From NCBI GenBank assembly GCA_029573235.1, contig JAKQGX010000037.1, forward strand, positions 93,397 through 157,396: DNA of 64,000 nt. The letters are read 5' to 3'. The position numbers and the translations under genes were made by a program. Below, piece by piece: positions 1-8,716 of this stretch; position 1 is the stretch's first letter, and each line of letters begins with the position of its first letter. The notes under the pieces were generated by a model that worked only from the letters and a program-made list of their open reading frames with translations, did no database searches and was not told the DNA's origin. The stretch is from Bacteroidota bacterium (GTDB taxonomy: Bacteria; Bacteroidota; Bacteroidia; Chitinophagales; Chitinophagaceae).

Positions 1-144
1 TATCGCCATTAATAACCTGTAAGAATTCATGTTGAATTGCTTAATAGCAGTAAGTACAAATACAGTACTAACGTATTTTAGAAACGATAGAGGCACGCAT
101 CCTGAAACATCATTTATTCCTTTGCGATATAATACTTCCATCAT
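1..144 (-). CDS. Partial unidentified ORF running off the left edge
   Basis: An open frame of 48 codons starts at tandem ATG codons (144 and 141) just after an in-frame TAA and stays open to the window edge. The visible peptide is mixed, with a hydrophobic stretch around SFLKYVSTVFVLTAIKQF. I do not recognise a family and 48 codons are not enough to prove coding. It is divergent from ribBA and could equally be chance open frame. Confidence 0.3.
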   Translation of the reverse strand, partial: MMEVLYRKGINDVSGCVPLSFLKYVSTVFVLTAIKQFNMNSYRLLMAI

Positions 145-212
145 TTTTTACACAATAATCTCTGTATTCATATTTCTGATACAAGCATCCACTATTTTCC
201 CTTAATTCAATT

Positions 213-220
213 TACCTTTG
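213..220 (+). promoter_or_regulatory. Bacteroidota -7 box (TACCTTTG) for ribBA
   Basis: TACCTTTG matches the Bacteroidota -7 consensus TAnnTTTG and lies 24 nt before the ATG at 245. A possible upstream TTG start (218) lies inside this box, which argues for ATG 245 as the real start. No convincing -33 TTTG is visible. Confidence 0.5.
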
Positions 221-244
221 CACCACTTTTTTGAAAATAAGAAT

Positions 245-1444
245 ATGTTAGATACCATTGAAGCTGCTCTAGAAGACCTGAGAAATGGAAAGTTGCTAAT
301 CGTAGTTGATGATGAAGACCGTGAGAATGAAGGTGACTTTGTGACGGCAGCACGAAATGTAACTCCGGAGATTATCAATTTTATGTCCAAGCACGGACGA
401 GGGCTTATTTGTGCGCCTATCACCGAGCAACGCTGTGATGAACTCCAACTTAACCTAATGGTTGAAAACAATACCGTCTTACACCAAACGCCATTCACCG
501 TATCGGTAGATTTGAAAGGGCAAGGTTGTACTACCGGTATCTCGGCACATGATAGAGCCAAGACGGTACAAGCCTTAATAGACCCTGCTACCCAACCCGA
601 AGATTTAGGACGCCCGGGGCATATCTTTCCACTTCGTGCAAAAAACGAAGGAGTATTGCGTCGTGCAGGACATACAGAAGCTACGGTGGACTTAGCAAGG
701 TTGGCTGGTTTTGAGCCGGCAGGCGTGTTGGTAGAAATCATGAACGATGATGGCACCATGGCGCGATTGCCAGAGTTGAAAGAGATAGCTCAAAAGTTTG
801 ACCTCAAGATTATTTCCATTAAAGATTTAATTGCCTATCGCTTAAAACAAGAAAGCTTGGTAGAGGAAATTGTGAGCGTGCAGATGCCTACCAAATATGG
901 TAATTTTGAATTAATAGCCTTCCACCAAATCAGTACCGGCGAGCATCACTTGGCACTAAAAAAAGGGAATTGGGAACCTGATGAACCGGTGTTGGTAAGA
1001 GTACACAGCTCTTGCTTCACAGGTGATATTCTTCATTCGCTTCGTTGTGACTGTGGGGAGCAATTGCACAAGGCGATGGAAATGGTAGAACAAGAAGGGA
1101 AAGGATTGGTGCTATATATGAATCAAGAAGGACGAGGTATAGGATTGCTCAACAAACTCCGCGCTTACAAACTTCAAGAAGAAGGTAAAGATACAGTAGA
1201 AGCCAATCTTGCATTGGGTTTTAAAAACGACCAACGCGACTATGGGGTAGGTGCCCAAATACTACGCTACTTGGGTGTTTCGAAAATAAAATTGATGACC
1301 AACAATCCGCGTAAGAGAGCCGGACTATTAGGATATGGATTAGAGATTGTAGCCAACGTACCCATTGAAGTAGTGCCTAATCCGCACAACGAATTTTATT
1401 TACAAACCAAACGCGATAAATTGGGTCACGAGATATTGAAGTAA
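245..1444 (+). CDS. ribBA: Bifunctional 3,4-dihydroxy-2-butanone-4-phosphate synthase / GTP cyclohydrolase II
   Basis: This cytosolic enzyme of 399 residues supplies both entry branches of riboflavin synthesis: ribulose 5-phosphate to dihydroxybutanone phosphate (N-terminal half), and GTP to the diaminopyrimidine precursor (C-terminal half). The RibB half shows the acidic metal-binding motif [10 protein letters not shown] at 22-31 and HTEATVD at 143. The RibA half carries the zinc cysteines C257, C268 and C270 in CFTGD and CDCGEQ, plus GRGIGLLNK. Full length for the fusion family. ATG 245 is preferred over TTG 218, which overlaps the -7 box. No FMN riboswitch is seen in the short upstream region. 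Riboflavin synthase lies separately at 27.5 kb. Confidence 0.96.
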   Translation: MLDTIEAALEDLRNGKLLIVVDDEDRENEGDFVTAARNVTPEIINFMSKHGRGLICAPITEQRCDELQLNLMVENNTVLHQTPFTVSVDLKGQGCTTGISAHDRAKTVQALIDPATQPEDLGRPGHIFPLRAKNEGVLRRAGHTEATVDLARLAGFEPAGVLVEIMNDDGTMARLPELKEIAQKFDLKIISIKDLIAYRLKQESLVEEIVSVQMPTKYGNFELIAFHQISTGEHHLALKKGNWEPDEPVLVRVHSSCFTGDILHSLRCDCGEQLHKAMEMVEQEGKGLVLYMNQEGRGIGLLNKLRAYKLQEEGKDTVEANLALGFKNDQRDYGVGAQILRYLGVSKIKLMTNNPRKRAGLLGYGLEIVANVPIEVVPNPHNEFYLQTKRDKLGHEILK

Positions 1445-1475
1445 TATCTTACAACATTACTGTTGTTACTATTAC
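1441..1475. other. Two-part inverted repeat at the ribBA stop codon
   Basis: GTAATA (1441-1446) pairs with TATTAC (1470-1475), and inside it ACAACA (1451-1456) pairs with TGTTGT (1461-1466) around a 4-nt loop. The stop codon lies in the outer arm. There is no T-run, so it is not a classical terminator. It could be a 3'-end stabilising hairpin or chance. Confidence 0.3.
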
Positions 1476-1545
1476 CAAAAGCAATGGAGGGAAATTTGAA
1501 CAACGGTATTGATTTTTTGAACACGCACTAATTTTCTATCATCGA

Positions 1546-2730
1546 TTGAAAATATTGTTCCTTGCCAATCGCATTCCTTACCCACCGTATAGAGGGGATA
1601 AACTCAAGATTTATAATCTTGCCCGTCGCTTATGCATAGAGCATGAGTTGCACCTCATTACCTTCACCGAAAGCGAAGATGACAAACAATATATATCGGA
1701 GTTAAAAAAGATTTTCTCTCAAGTACAGACGGTGCATTTGCCAAAGTGGCGCGGGGCTATCAATTGCTTGAAAGGAATATGGAGTGATATCCCTTTCCAA
1801 GTATTGTATTTCCAATCAAAGAAGATGGAAGAGACCCTTCGCTACGCCTTGCAGATGCACACTTACGATGCCATACATGTGCAGCATTTACGCATGTCGC
1901 CCTACCTTCAGCACCAGAAGCAACTACCGAGAATCTTAGACTTGCCCGATGCCTTTTCGCTTTATTGGAAACGCCGACAAGCTATCGATAAAAACAGCCT
2001 TAAAATTGCTTTCGAAAAGGTAGAGCAAAAGCGTTTAGAAAAGTTTGAAGCTATTATCAATGATTATCCGCTTTCACTGGTTTGCTCTCAAGAAGATTGG
2101 AAGTATTTAAGAGCACATCAGCCCCATGCGGCACTACAAATATTGCCCAATGGAGTAGATACCACTACGTTTAAATTTGCTGAACACGACTATTCGCATG
2201 GGCATACCCTTCTTTTTACCGGCAATATGGATTATGCCCCCAATGTAGATGCCGTCACGTATTTCGTAGATGCATTGTTACCTTTCATTCGCAAGCAATA
2301 TCCAGATGTAAAGTTGGTAATAGCCGGACAGCGTCCTATTAAGAAAGTACGTGCTTTGGCTAACGAATACATTATCGTAACCGGTTTTGTGAAAGACCTT
2401 TCAGCGATGTATAATAGTGCCAGCGTGGTCATCTCGCCTCTTCGGTTTGGTGCCGGTACTCAAAATAAAGTATTGGAAGCAATGGCAATGGGTGTACCTG
2501 TAGTGTGTACCCATATAGGTTTTGAAGGTTTGGGTATTCAAGATGGAGAAGGAGCGTTCATGCGTCGTGAACCACAGGGTTTTGTAGATACGGTTTGTGA
2601 ATTATTATCATCTGCAACCTTGCGTGAAACAACCGGTACCAAAGGACGGCAAACCATAGCAGAGAAGTTTGATTGGGATGTGATTACCCGGCAGCTTGAT
2701 CAATACTTTAAAGAAGTTAGCCGCTTATAA
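1546..2730 (+). CDS. GT4-type glycosyltransferase
   Basis: Cytosolic glycosyltransferase of 394 residues with the GT-B fold pattern. The N-terminus MKILFLANRIPYPP with GDKLK is the acceptor-side Rossmann start seen in exopolysaccharide/PEP-CTERM-associated GT4 enzymes. The C-terminal half has the GT4 donor-site region LLFTGNMDYAPNVDAV and GAGTQNKVLEAMAMGVPVV, whose glutamate is in the usual E-x7-E area. The start is TTG (1546): there is no in-frame ATG between the upstream TGA (1510) and this codon, and the peptide starts exactly where the family starts. Donor and acceptor are unknown. No polysaccharide cluster surrounds it, so it may act on a lipid- or protein-linked glycan. Confidence 0.85.
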   Translation: MKILFLANRIPYPPYRGDKLKIYNLARRLCIEHELHLITFTESEDDKQYISELKKIFSQVQTVHLPKWRGAINCLKGIWSDIPFQVLYFQSKKMEETLRYALQMHTYDAIHVQHLRMSPYLQHQKQLPRILDLPDAFSLYWKRRQAIDKNSLKIAFEKVEQKRLEKFEAIINDYPLSLVCSQEDWKYLRAHQPHAALQILPNGVDTTTFKFAEHDYSHGHTLLFTGNMDYAPNVDAVTYFVDALLPFIRKQYPDVKLVIAGQRPIKKVRALANEYIIVTGFVKDLSAMYNSASVVISPLRFGAGTQNKVLEAMAMGVPVVCTHIGFEGLGIQDGEGAFMRREPQGFVDTVCELLSSATLRETTGTKGRQTIAEKFDWDVITRQLDQYFKEVSRL

Positions 2731-5700
2731 TGCAGCGCCTGATGCGTCTTGTCCGCTGTTTTCTTGTCGAATCGTATCTTTTATGATTTCTTGTTTTTTA
2801 GGTTTGGCGCTCATGCCAAAGAAATCACGGATGCCGTTAAACGAAGTGCGGTACGATATGCCGATACCACCTCGGTACACGTTGTCATTCATCAATATGT
2901 CATAACTATTGGTACGAAACATGTTTAAGCGCAGCTTGCCATCTTTTGTTAATAAGTATTGTGCTCTGAAATCACCGGCAAGATTAAGGTTGCCACTGGT
3001 ATTGCTGGAGGAAGTGGGGCGTCCCCAGTCGTAAGCACTACCCAACTCAAGCAGCACCCGGTTGTTGAAGAAATTCTTTTTTATTCCCACTTTGACTTCA
3101 TTCCTACTGATACCTTGTTGGGCAGCCATGTCAGAGCTATAGCTGTAGTTATTGTACTTCAGCTCGATGGCAAACGAAGGGTCATTCAATAGCTTGCTCA
3201 TGATGTTGGTAAGCTGCGAAGACACGGTGCTTGATACAACATCACCAAAGTTGCTATTCACCGCAGCACTAGCGCTGGTACTGGTACCACTGCCACCCGA
3301 TAGCAAACCTCCCGAAGGAATAAAGGTGCCAATGAGTAAGAGTGATGCTACTTGGTCGAAGAGGGTTGCATAATCTTGGTTTATCTGTGCTATTTTATTG
3401 CCTACTAATGTGCCTTCAAAGCGTCTGTCAAGGTCTAGTTTAAAGTTTAATACCGGTTGGTCTAAAGAGCCTGTCATGTTGAGCAATACGTTTACATCCT
3501 GCCGGGTGCTGCTTTCTGTCCATTCTGTAGAGCCTTTTATGGCATTCTTCTCTATGTCATTTAAGATATCCGAGGGGCGCAAACGGGTGGTGTAAATGGC
3601 GTTAATGTCTAAATTGGTATGGCTTAGTGGACCGTTAAATGAAATGCGGCTGCCTTGGTTTATTTTAAAGTTTCTTACAAAAAACAATTTCTTAAAATTG
3701 AACATGTAGTTCCCATTTTCAATTTCATAATTGCCATACATTTTCATGTCTTCGTTTGCAGGCAAGCTCAGCGTGATGTTCCCATTTCCTTTGGCATTTA
3801 TCAAATCGCCGGACACAGGGTCGATAACCATTGTGAGGGTTGCAAGGGGATTCATATCGCCGGAAATACTTAAAGAGAATTTGTTTTTCACTTTGGGCTT
3901 CACCTCTTCTTCTTGCCCCGGTTGTTTTCTAAAACTGATATAGCTATACGTTGATATATCTGTGCTGGATTGCATGGGGATGTAGATGTGCGATGCCTCC
4001 GCCGGTGTAGCTCGTATGTTCATCCGGACATCTTCTATTGTGCCCGCAAGTGTGAAGGATGAAACATTCGCTATTAGATTTCCGTAAAAGTTAGTATTCT
4101 CTTTTTCGTTAAGGTTTAATACTTCCAGCTTGGGTGATGTTACTGAGATTCTATCGAATCGGATATTTCGGAAACGATCGTGTCGTAAACCTCCGGTGAG
4201 CAGGGCATTGTTGCCAAATCGATCAAAGATGGCAATTTTACCAAAGTCTATATGCCGGTTATCTACTTGGATTATGGCTGCCGGAATACGATAATAAGTG
4301 CCTATAATGTCTATTCGAGTACCCGCATTCGATAGGCTGATAGCGCCATTTACATCGGGTTCAAATGCGGTTCCAGCTAATGTAATTGTGCCATTTAAGG
4401 TGCCGGTCATTTGACTTAAAAAATCACTTACGAAGGGGTGCACCCAGTTTACATCGGCATCATTAAATTTTAAATACCCGTCTATTCGTTGGTTGTTGGT
4501 ACTATCTAACGCAAATTTTCCACCGGCGGTAAGCGATGATTTTCCACTGTAAATACCACTGGTGGGATGCAAGGTGAGTAATTCTTTTTCTACATCTAAT
4601 GCTCCTACCAATTTTATTATGCCAATGGTATCTCTGCCAAACTTTACATCTTCAGCAACTACATCAGACTGCAATTTTATCCCTCTGTAAATATCCTTTA
4701 TTGTAACGGCTCCATTGAGGTTGCCACCGGGTTCATAAAGGGCAATGTTAGCGATATTGCCGATGGAAGCAAGGTCGAAATTATCAATCTTTATTTGGAC
4801 GCCTTGTTCACTGCTTTCGTTAAAACTATTAAAAGCTATTTGTTGCCCCCCCGATTTCATCAAAAGGTCTTTTACAGAAAGGTAATTGGCAGCGAATACA
4901 AAACGGTTGCCACTGGGTATTTCCCAACGGTACTTATTCAAGAAAAATTCGGAAGGTGCTAATCGTAAGTACAGCGAGTCGCCACTGGCAAAAGCGTGTC
5001 CCTCTATTTTAGCGGTACCATAATCGTCTTTGCTATCGGTGGATACATGGAAACTTAAAGAGTCGTTACCCAATAGCGCATCACCACGGAATGCAGCGGT
5101 TACCAAACCATCTCCGAGGGCTAGTTTTTCTGCATCTGCTTTTACCAATAGTTGGTTGAAATTGCCCGAAGCGGTTATGGTAGCACTATCGAAATAGATC
5201 CCGTTAATGTATCCATAAGGAATGTTGGCATTAAGTCGTAGGTATTGTTGATTGGTATTTAAAGCGCCCGATATTGTAGCGTTGTTGAATCCCTTCATGC
5301 CCGGCATGATTACGGCAAGCAAACTATCGGTTTCTCTGGTTTGGAGGTAATAATTAATGTCTTGGTCGGGGGCATACCTCGTCGGAACACTGATATAATT
5401 GGGCAAGTATCCGGAGATATAATATTGGAAAGAATAGGGTAGGCGGGAGAGTAAATAATCTCCTTCAATGTGTCCGCCGGCAATATTGCTCTCTAAGGCG
5501 AGTCGCTTTTTTCCGTTGACGATGACGGAATTCAAGTAAATACTATCTACATCCAAACGACGCCCATTGCGATACATGTTCAGGTTATACAGTTTCGAAT
5601 AGCCAATAAACTCATCGATATTATTACCGGTAAAGTCTAAGTCGAAATCGGTTGCTACGGTGATACTGTCTTTCGAAAGATTCAATGACCTCAGGTTGCT

Positions 5701-7500
5701 GTTTAGTAGGTTGGCTTTGGCTTTTATTTGTAATTGCTTTTGGCTGAAATCGGCAGTACCATAAAATGCCAATGCAAGATTGGGATCGTTGATGAGCAAT
5801 TGCCCATCAAATTTTTTCTGTGCTAAAACACCTTCTGCATTGATGTCGGTATAGCGATATCCCAATACTTCGAGGCTACTGATATCACCACTTAATTTTA
5901 CCGAAGCATTTTGTGGGTCAAAGGCTTTACCGTCCACTTTTACATGCAATGAAACCGCACCAAAACTAGGCTGACGAAACAGTTTGCCCACTTGCAACGC
6001 TTGCGAAGAAACGGTTCCGGAATAGACTGCCTTCGATACATCCATATTGGGTAGCGACAATTGCACATCAGACACCACCGAGCCGAGTGCCGTATGCAGT
6101 GTGCCATTGGTGGCAAAGCGATCTATATAGCCCACAAAACCACCTTTAAAATCAATATAGCCTAAGGCATCAAAATCGATAGTTCTAAAATCTTTCAGGG
6201 TTGGGAAGTATTTAAACGCCGTTTCTTTTTTGGCAAAAACAGCTCCTTTGTCAAACCGGATAAAAGTATTGTTGATATCGGGCAATCCCATCATGAACAA
6301 ATTGCCGGATAGTTTAAAGTCTCCATCTGATACGCTAAACTGCGATGCCACTATACTATCTACCGTACCCTCTATTCTTCCGCTTGCATTAAGGATAGCC
6401 GGTAGTTGATGCAGTGCCGGTGCAAAATAGGCAACATCTCTATAGTCGATATGAGCGTTTCGAAGGTCGCCGGTCATCCTTACTTTATCAATGTATTCCA
6501 AAAAGTCGGGAAAGCGAGTGTAATGCATAGCATAGTATCGTTGCAGTCGACTTCGGTTGGTTTCTAAAAACAGGTTTTCGCATATAGAGGCATTTGGCGA
6601 CACGGTTACGTCTGCACGAAGGTTTTTTACGACCAAGCCACAGCGTTCTTGTGCAGAGAATTGTTTTATAGAGGCGGTGATTGTATCCGCATTGATTGTT
6701 CCATTTTCTATCGCAAAATTGATATGGCTGACATCCATATGCTCCGGGTCGAATTCGTTTTCAAGTGCCGGACGAGAGGAAGTGTTTAGTACAAAGCGGC
6801 TATCGTTGAGAGTGATTTTTTTGACACTAAATTGCCAGTTGAGCGGGTTGAAAGCAGTAGTGTCGATGAGTGTTTGGCGTACCTTGCGTATATATCCCTT
6901 TGCCGTTTCATAGTCTTTTACAAGAATGTGTACTTTTTCAAGGGTTATCACATTTAACTTTACGTTTTTCTTTTTCAGATTCACTTCATCAGCATCTACC
7001 AAAAGATTACCAACATCCATATCAAAGTCGCTACCACTCCAGGCATCGTCCATATGAAAGCGTACGTTTTGCAATTTTACTTTTTCTAGGTCTATTTCAA
7101 AGTCGCCCGTAGTGTTGCTTTTTTTCTTCTTCTTTGGACCACTGTCTAAAGCATCGACGATAAATTGATAATTCCACTCATCCGATTGAGTAGTACGATA
7201 CAAATGCACATACGCATCTTTGAGCTGTACATACTGCAGCACCGGCACTTCTTTTTTGAATATGAACCAATCGGTGATACGTGTACCCAGTTCGCCGGCA
7301 TACAGCAGCGTGTCAGCAGCCTTATCTTCTACATACACACCTTGTATTAATAGGTGGTTCAAGAAATCTATTCGCATATGTTGCACACTAACCTTTGTAT
7401 CCAGTTTTTTGCTGAGCATCTCGGTAGCCTTGCGAACCAGAAAATTTTGCACCGGTGTGAGGTTCACCAATACCACTAACAATAGCACAATTGCTATCAA
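2725..7500 (-). CDS. TamB-like translocation/assembly module (DUF490) giant protein
   Basis: A 1591-residue envelope protein with one N-terminal membrane segment (IAIVLLLVVLVNL) followed by long beta-rich AsmA/TamB-type repeats and the TamB C-terminal domain (about 1100-1500, including NKIAQINQDYATLFDQVASL). The family spans the periplasm and serves outer-membrane protein insertion or lipid transfer. The start given is TTG 7500. However, the frame stays open upstream, and from CTG 7542 it would add a basic leader KRFIKILRN, exactly what TamB proteins have before their membrane anchor. A -7 box lies at 7585-7592, so the true start may be the rare CTG. The 3' end overlaps the glycosyltransferase by 6 bp tail to tail. 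Confidence 0.88.
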   Translation of the reverse strand: MIAIVLLLVVLVNLTPVQNFLVRKATEMLSKKLDTKVSVQHMRIDFLNHLLIQGVYVEDKAADTLLYAGELGTRITDWFIFKKEVPVLQYVQLKDAYVHLYRTTQSDEWNYQFIVDALDSGPKKKKKSNTTGDFEIDLEKVKLQNVRFHMDDAWSGSDFDMDVGNLLVDADEVNLKKKNVKLNVITLEKVHILVKDYETAKGYIRKVRQTLIDTTAFNPLNWQFSVKKITLNDSRFVLNTSSRPALENEFDPEHMDVSHINFAIENGTINADTITASIKQFSAQERCGLVVKNLRADVTVSPNASICENLFLETNRSRLQRYYAMHYTRFPDFLEYIDKVRMTGDLRNAHIDYRDVAYFAPALHQLPAILNASGRIEGTVDSIVASQFSVSDGDFKLSGNLFMMGLPDINNTFIRFDKGAVFAKKETAFKYFPTLKDFRTIDFDALGYIDFKGGFVGYIDRFATNGTLHTALGSVVSDVQLSLPNMDVSKAVYSGTVSSQALQVGKLFRQPSFGAVSLHVKVDGKAFDPQNASVKLSGDISSLEVLGYRYTDINAEGVLAQKKFDGQLLINDPNLALAFYGTADFSQKQLQIKAKANLLNSNLRSLNLSKDSITVATDFDLDFTGNNIDEFIGYSKLYNLNMYRNGRRLDVDSIYLNSVIVNGKKRLALESNIAGGHIEGDYLLSRLPYSFQYYISGYLPNYISVPTRYAPDQDINYYLQTRETDSLLAVIMPGMKGFNNATISGALNTNQQYLRLNANIPYGYINGIYFDSATITASGNFNQLLVKADAEKLALGDGLVTAAFRGDALLGNDSLSFHVSTDSKDDYGTAKIEGHAFASGDSLYLRLAPSEFFLNKYRWEIPSGNRFVFAANYLSVKDLLMKSGGQQIAFNSFNESSEQGVQIKIDNFDLASIGNIANIALYEPGGNLNGAVTIKDIYRGIKLQSDVVAEDVKFGRDTIGIIKLVGALDVEKELLTLHPTSGIYSGKSSLTAGGKFALDSTNNQRIDGYLKFNDADVNWVHPFVSDFLSQMTGTLNGTITLAGTAFEPDVNGAISLSNAGTRIDIIGTYYRIPAAIIQVDNRHIDFGKIAIFDRFGNNALLTGGLRHDRFRNIRFDRISVTSPKLEVLNLNEKENTNFYGNLIANVSSFTLAGTIEDVRMNIRATPAEASHIYIPMQSSTDISTYSYISFRKQPGQEEEVKPKVKNKFSLSISGDMNPLATLTMVIDPVSGDLINAKGNGNITLSLPANEDMKMYGNYEIENGNYMFNFKKLFFVRNFKINQGSRISFNGPLSHTNLDINAIYTTRLRPSDILNDIEKNAIKGSTEWTESSTRQDVNVLLNMTGSLDQPVLNFKLDLDRRFEGTLVGNKIAQINQDYATLFDQVASLLLIGTFIPSGGLLSGGSGTSTSASAAVNSNFGDVVSSTVSSQLTNIMSKLLNDPSFAIELKYNNYSYSSDMAAQQGISRNEVKVGIKKNFFNNRVLLELGSAYDWGRPTSSSNTSGNLNLAGDFRAQYLLTKDGKLRLNMFRTNSYDILMNDNVYRGGIGISYRTSFNGIRDFFGMSAKPKKQEIIKDTIRQENSGQDASGAAL

Positions 7501-7584
7501 AGTGATGAACAGGTTCCTAAGTATTTTAATAAAGCGCTTCAGGTGAGAATGTGTTTAGCCAATGGTCTTGCAAAAATGATGCAG

Positions 7585-7592
7585 CAAAAATA
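7585..7592 (-). promoter_or_regulatory. -7 box (TATTTTTG) upstream of the TamB-like gene
   Basis: Read on the minus strand this is TATTTTTG, a full match to TAnnTTTG. It is 42 nt before CTG 7542 and 84 nt before TTG 7500. No -33 element is evident. Confidence 0.4.
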
Positions 7593-7706
7593 ATTCTTAA
7601 TAAGAGAATAATCTATTTTGGCACTGTTTGTCCGTTTTATAAAATATTAAGAGAATACAACCTTGAGTTTTTTATAAACAGCAATCATGCCTGCTGTATC
7701 TCCACG

Positions 7707-8603
7707 TTATTTTCGAATGATGCGCACTTCTACTCGTCTGTTGATAGAGGCTTGTTCTTGTGTTTCTTCGTTGGCGTATATCGGCTTGCTTTTTCCATAT
7801 CCTTTATAGCTCAGTCGTGAGGCGTCTATACCTCTTGCTTTTAAATATTCATAGATAAATCGGGCGCGGTTTTCAGATAAGTCCATTTGCCCGGAGTCGA
7901 GGTCAAAAGCATCGGCAACATGGGTAATACAGCACACGTGACCTTCAATGGCAATGATCATGTTAGGGTTTTCTTTCATCACCTCCAGTAAGTTTTGCAA
8001 GTCGGCATCGGAAGATTGTTTCGGGAAATGCCTTCCCATCGGAAAGAGAATGTTCTTTAAAATATAACTTTTCCCAACGGGTATGTTTTCAATTTCGAAG
8101 TTGGGGTCGGCAGTAGAAGGCGGTATTTCGGTGACCTGTTTGGGGCGCATTATTACGGTAACATCTCCTCTTTCTGCTATCAATTTTTTCTTGTATTCTT
8201 TCTCGTATTCCATCACAATATCTACTCTTCGGTCTTCGGCGATGCCTTCTTTTCTTTGGAAGGTATCTTTTCTTTTCACTTCGCCCATGCCCACGACCGT
8301 ACGAATTTCATCGAGGTTCAAGTCAAATTTTTTCAAGTATTCTTTTACATTGTTCGCACGCTTTTGCGAGAGCAGATTATTGTATTCTTCGGAAGCTAAA
8401 AAATCAGCATATCCCACAATCGCAATGGGAGCTCTTTTGTTGATTTTTTTGTTGGCATATAGCTGGTCGATGAATTGTGCGGCTTTACTATTTAAAGTAG
8501 GCACATCCAAGTCAAAATACACCGAAAAGGTATCATTCTTTACCTGTGCAAAAAGAATGTTACCCACCATCATTAAGCCAAGCAATAGTAGTATGTGTTT
8601 CAT
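7707..8603 (-). CDS. Secreted protein with two tandem OmpA-like domains
   Basis: 298 residues with a Sec signal peptide (MKHILLLLGLMMVGNILFAQ), followed by two OmpA C-terminal-like domains at about 25-130 and 180-295. Domain 1 keeps the usual diaminopimelate-binding pair, Asp in VGYAD and Arg in SQKRANNV. Domain 2 has the typical LSENRARFIYEYL and INRRVEVRI, but the canonical GHTD is GHVCC (C224, C225), so the binding Asp is replaced. No barrel or lipobox is seen, so it is probably a periplasmic peptidoglycan-associated protein. ATG 8603 was chosen over the longer frame because it starts the signal peptide. Confidence 0.85.
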   Translation of the reverse strand: MKHILLLLGLMMVGNILFAQVKNDTFSVYFDLDVPTLNSKAAQFIDQLYANKKINKRAPIAIVGYADFLASEEYNNLLSQKRANNVKEYLKKFDLNLDEIRTVVGMGEVKRKDTFQRKEGIAEDRRVDIVMEYEKEYKKKLIAERGDVTVIMRPKQVTEIPPSTADPNFEIENIPVGKSYILKNILFPMGRHFPKQSSDADLQNLLEVMKENPNMIIAIEGHVCCITHVADAFDLDSGQMDLSENRARFIYEYLKARGIDASRLSYKGYGKSKPIYANEETQEQASINRRVEVRIIRK

Positions 8604-8716
8604 CAGAAAAATGCTTCTCAAGTTAATAAGACTATCGTATTCTTCAAACTCAATTGCCAATGATGATAGCGTTCTTCATCACATAAAACTACGCAGATGC
8701 ACACTCCGTTATTTTT

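Noticed and set aside
145..244. FMN riboswitch upstream of ribBA
   Set aside because: The leader after the -7 box is under 30 nt and none of the conserved FMN-aptamer blocks are seen.
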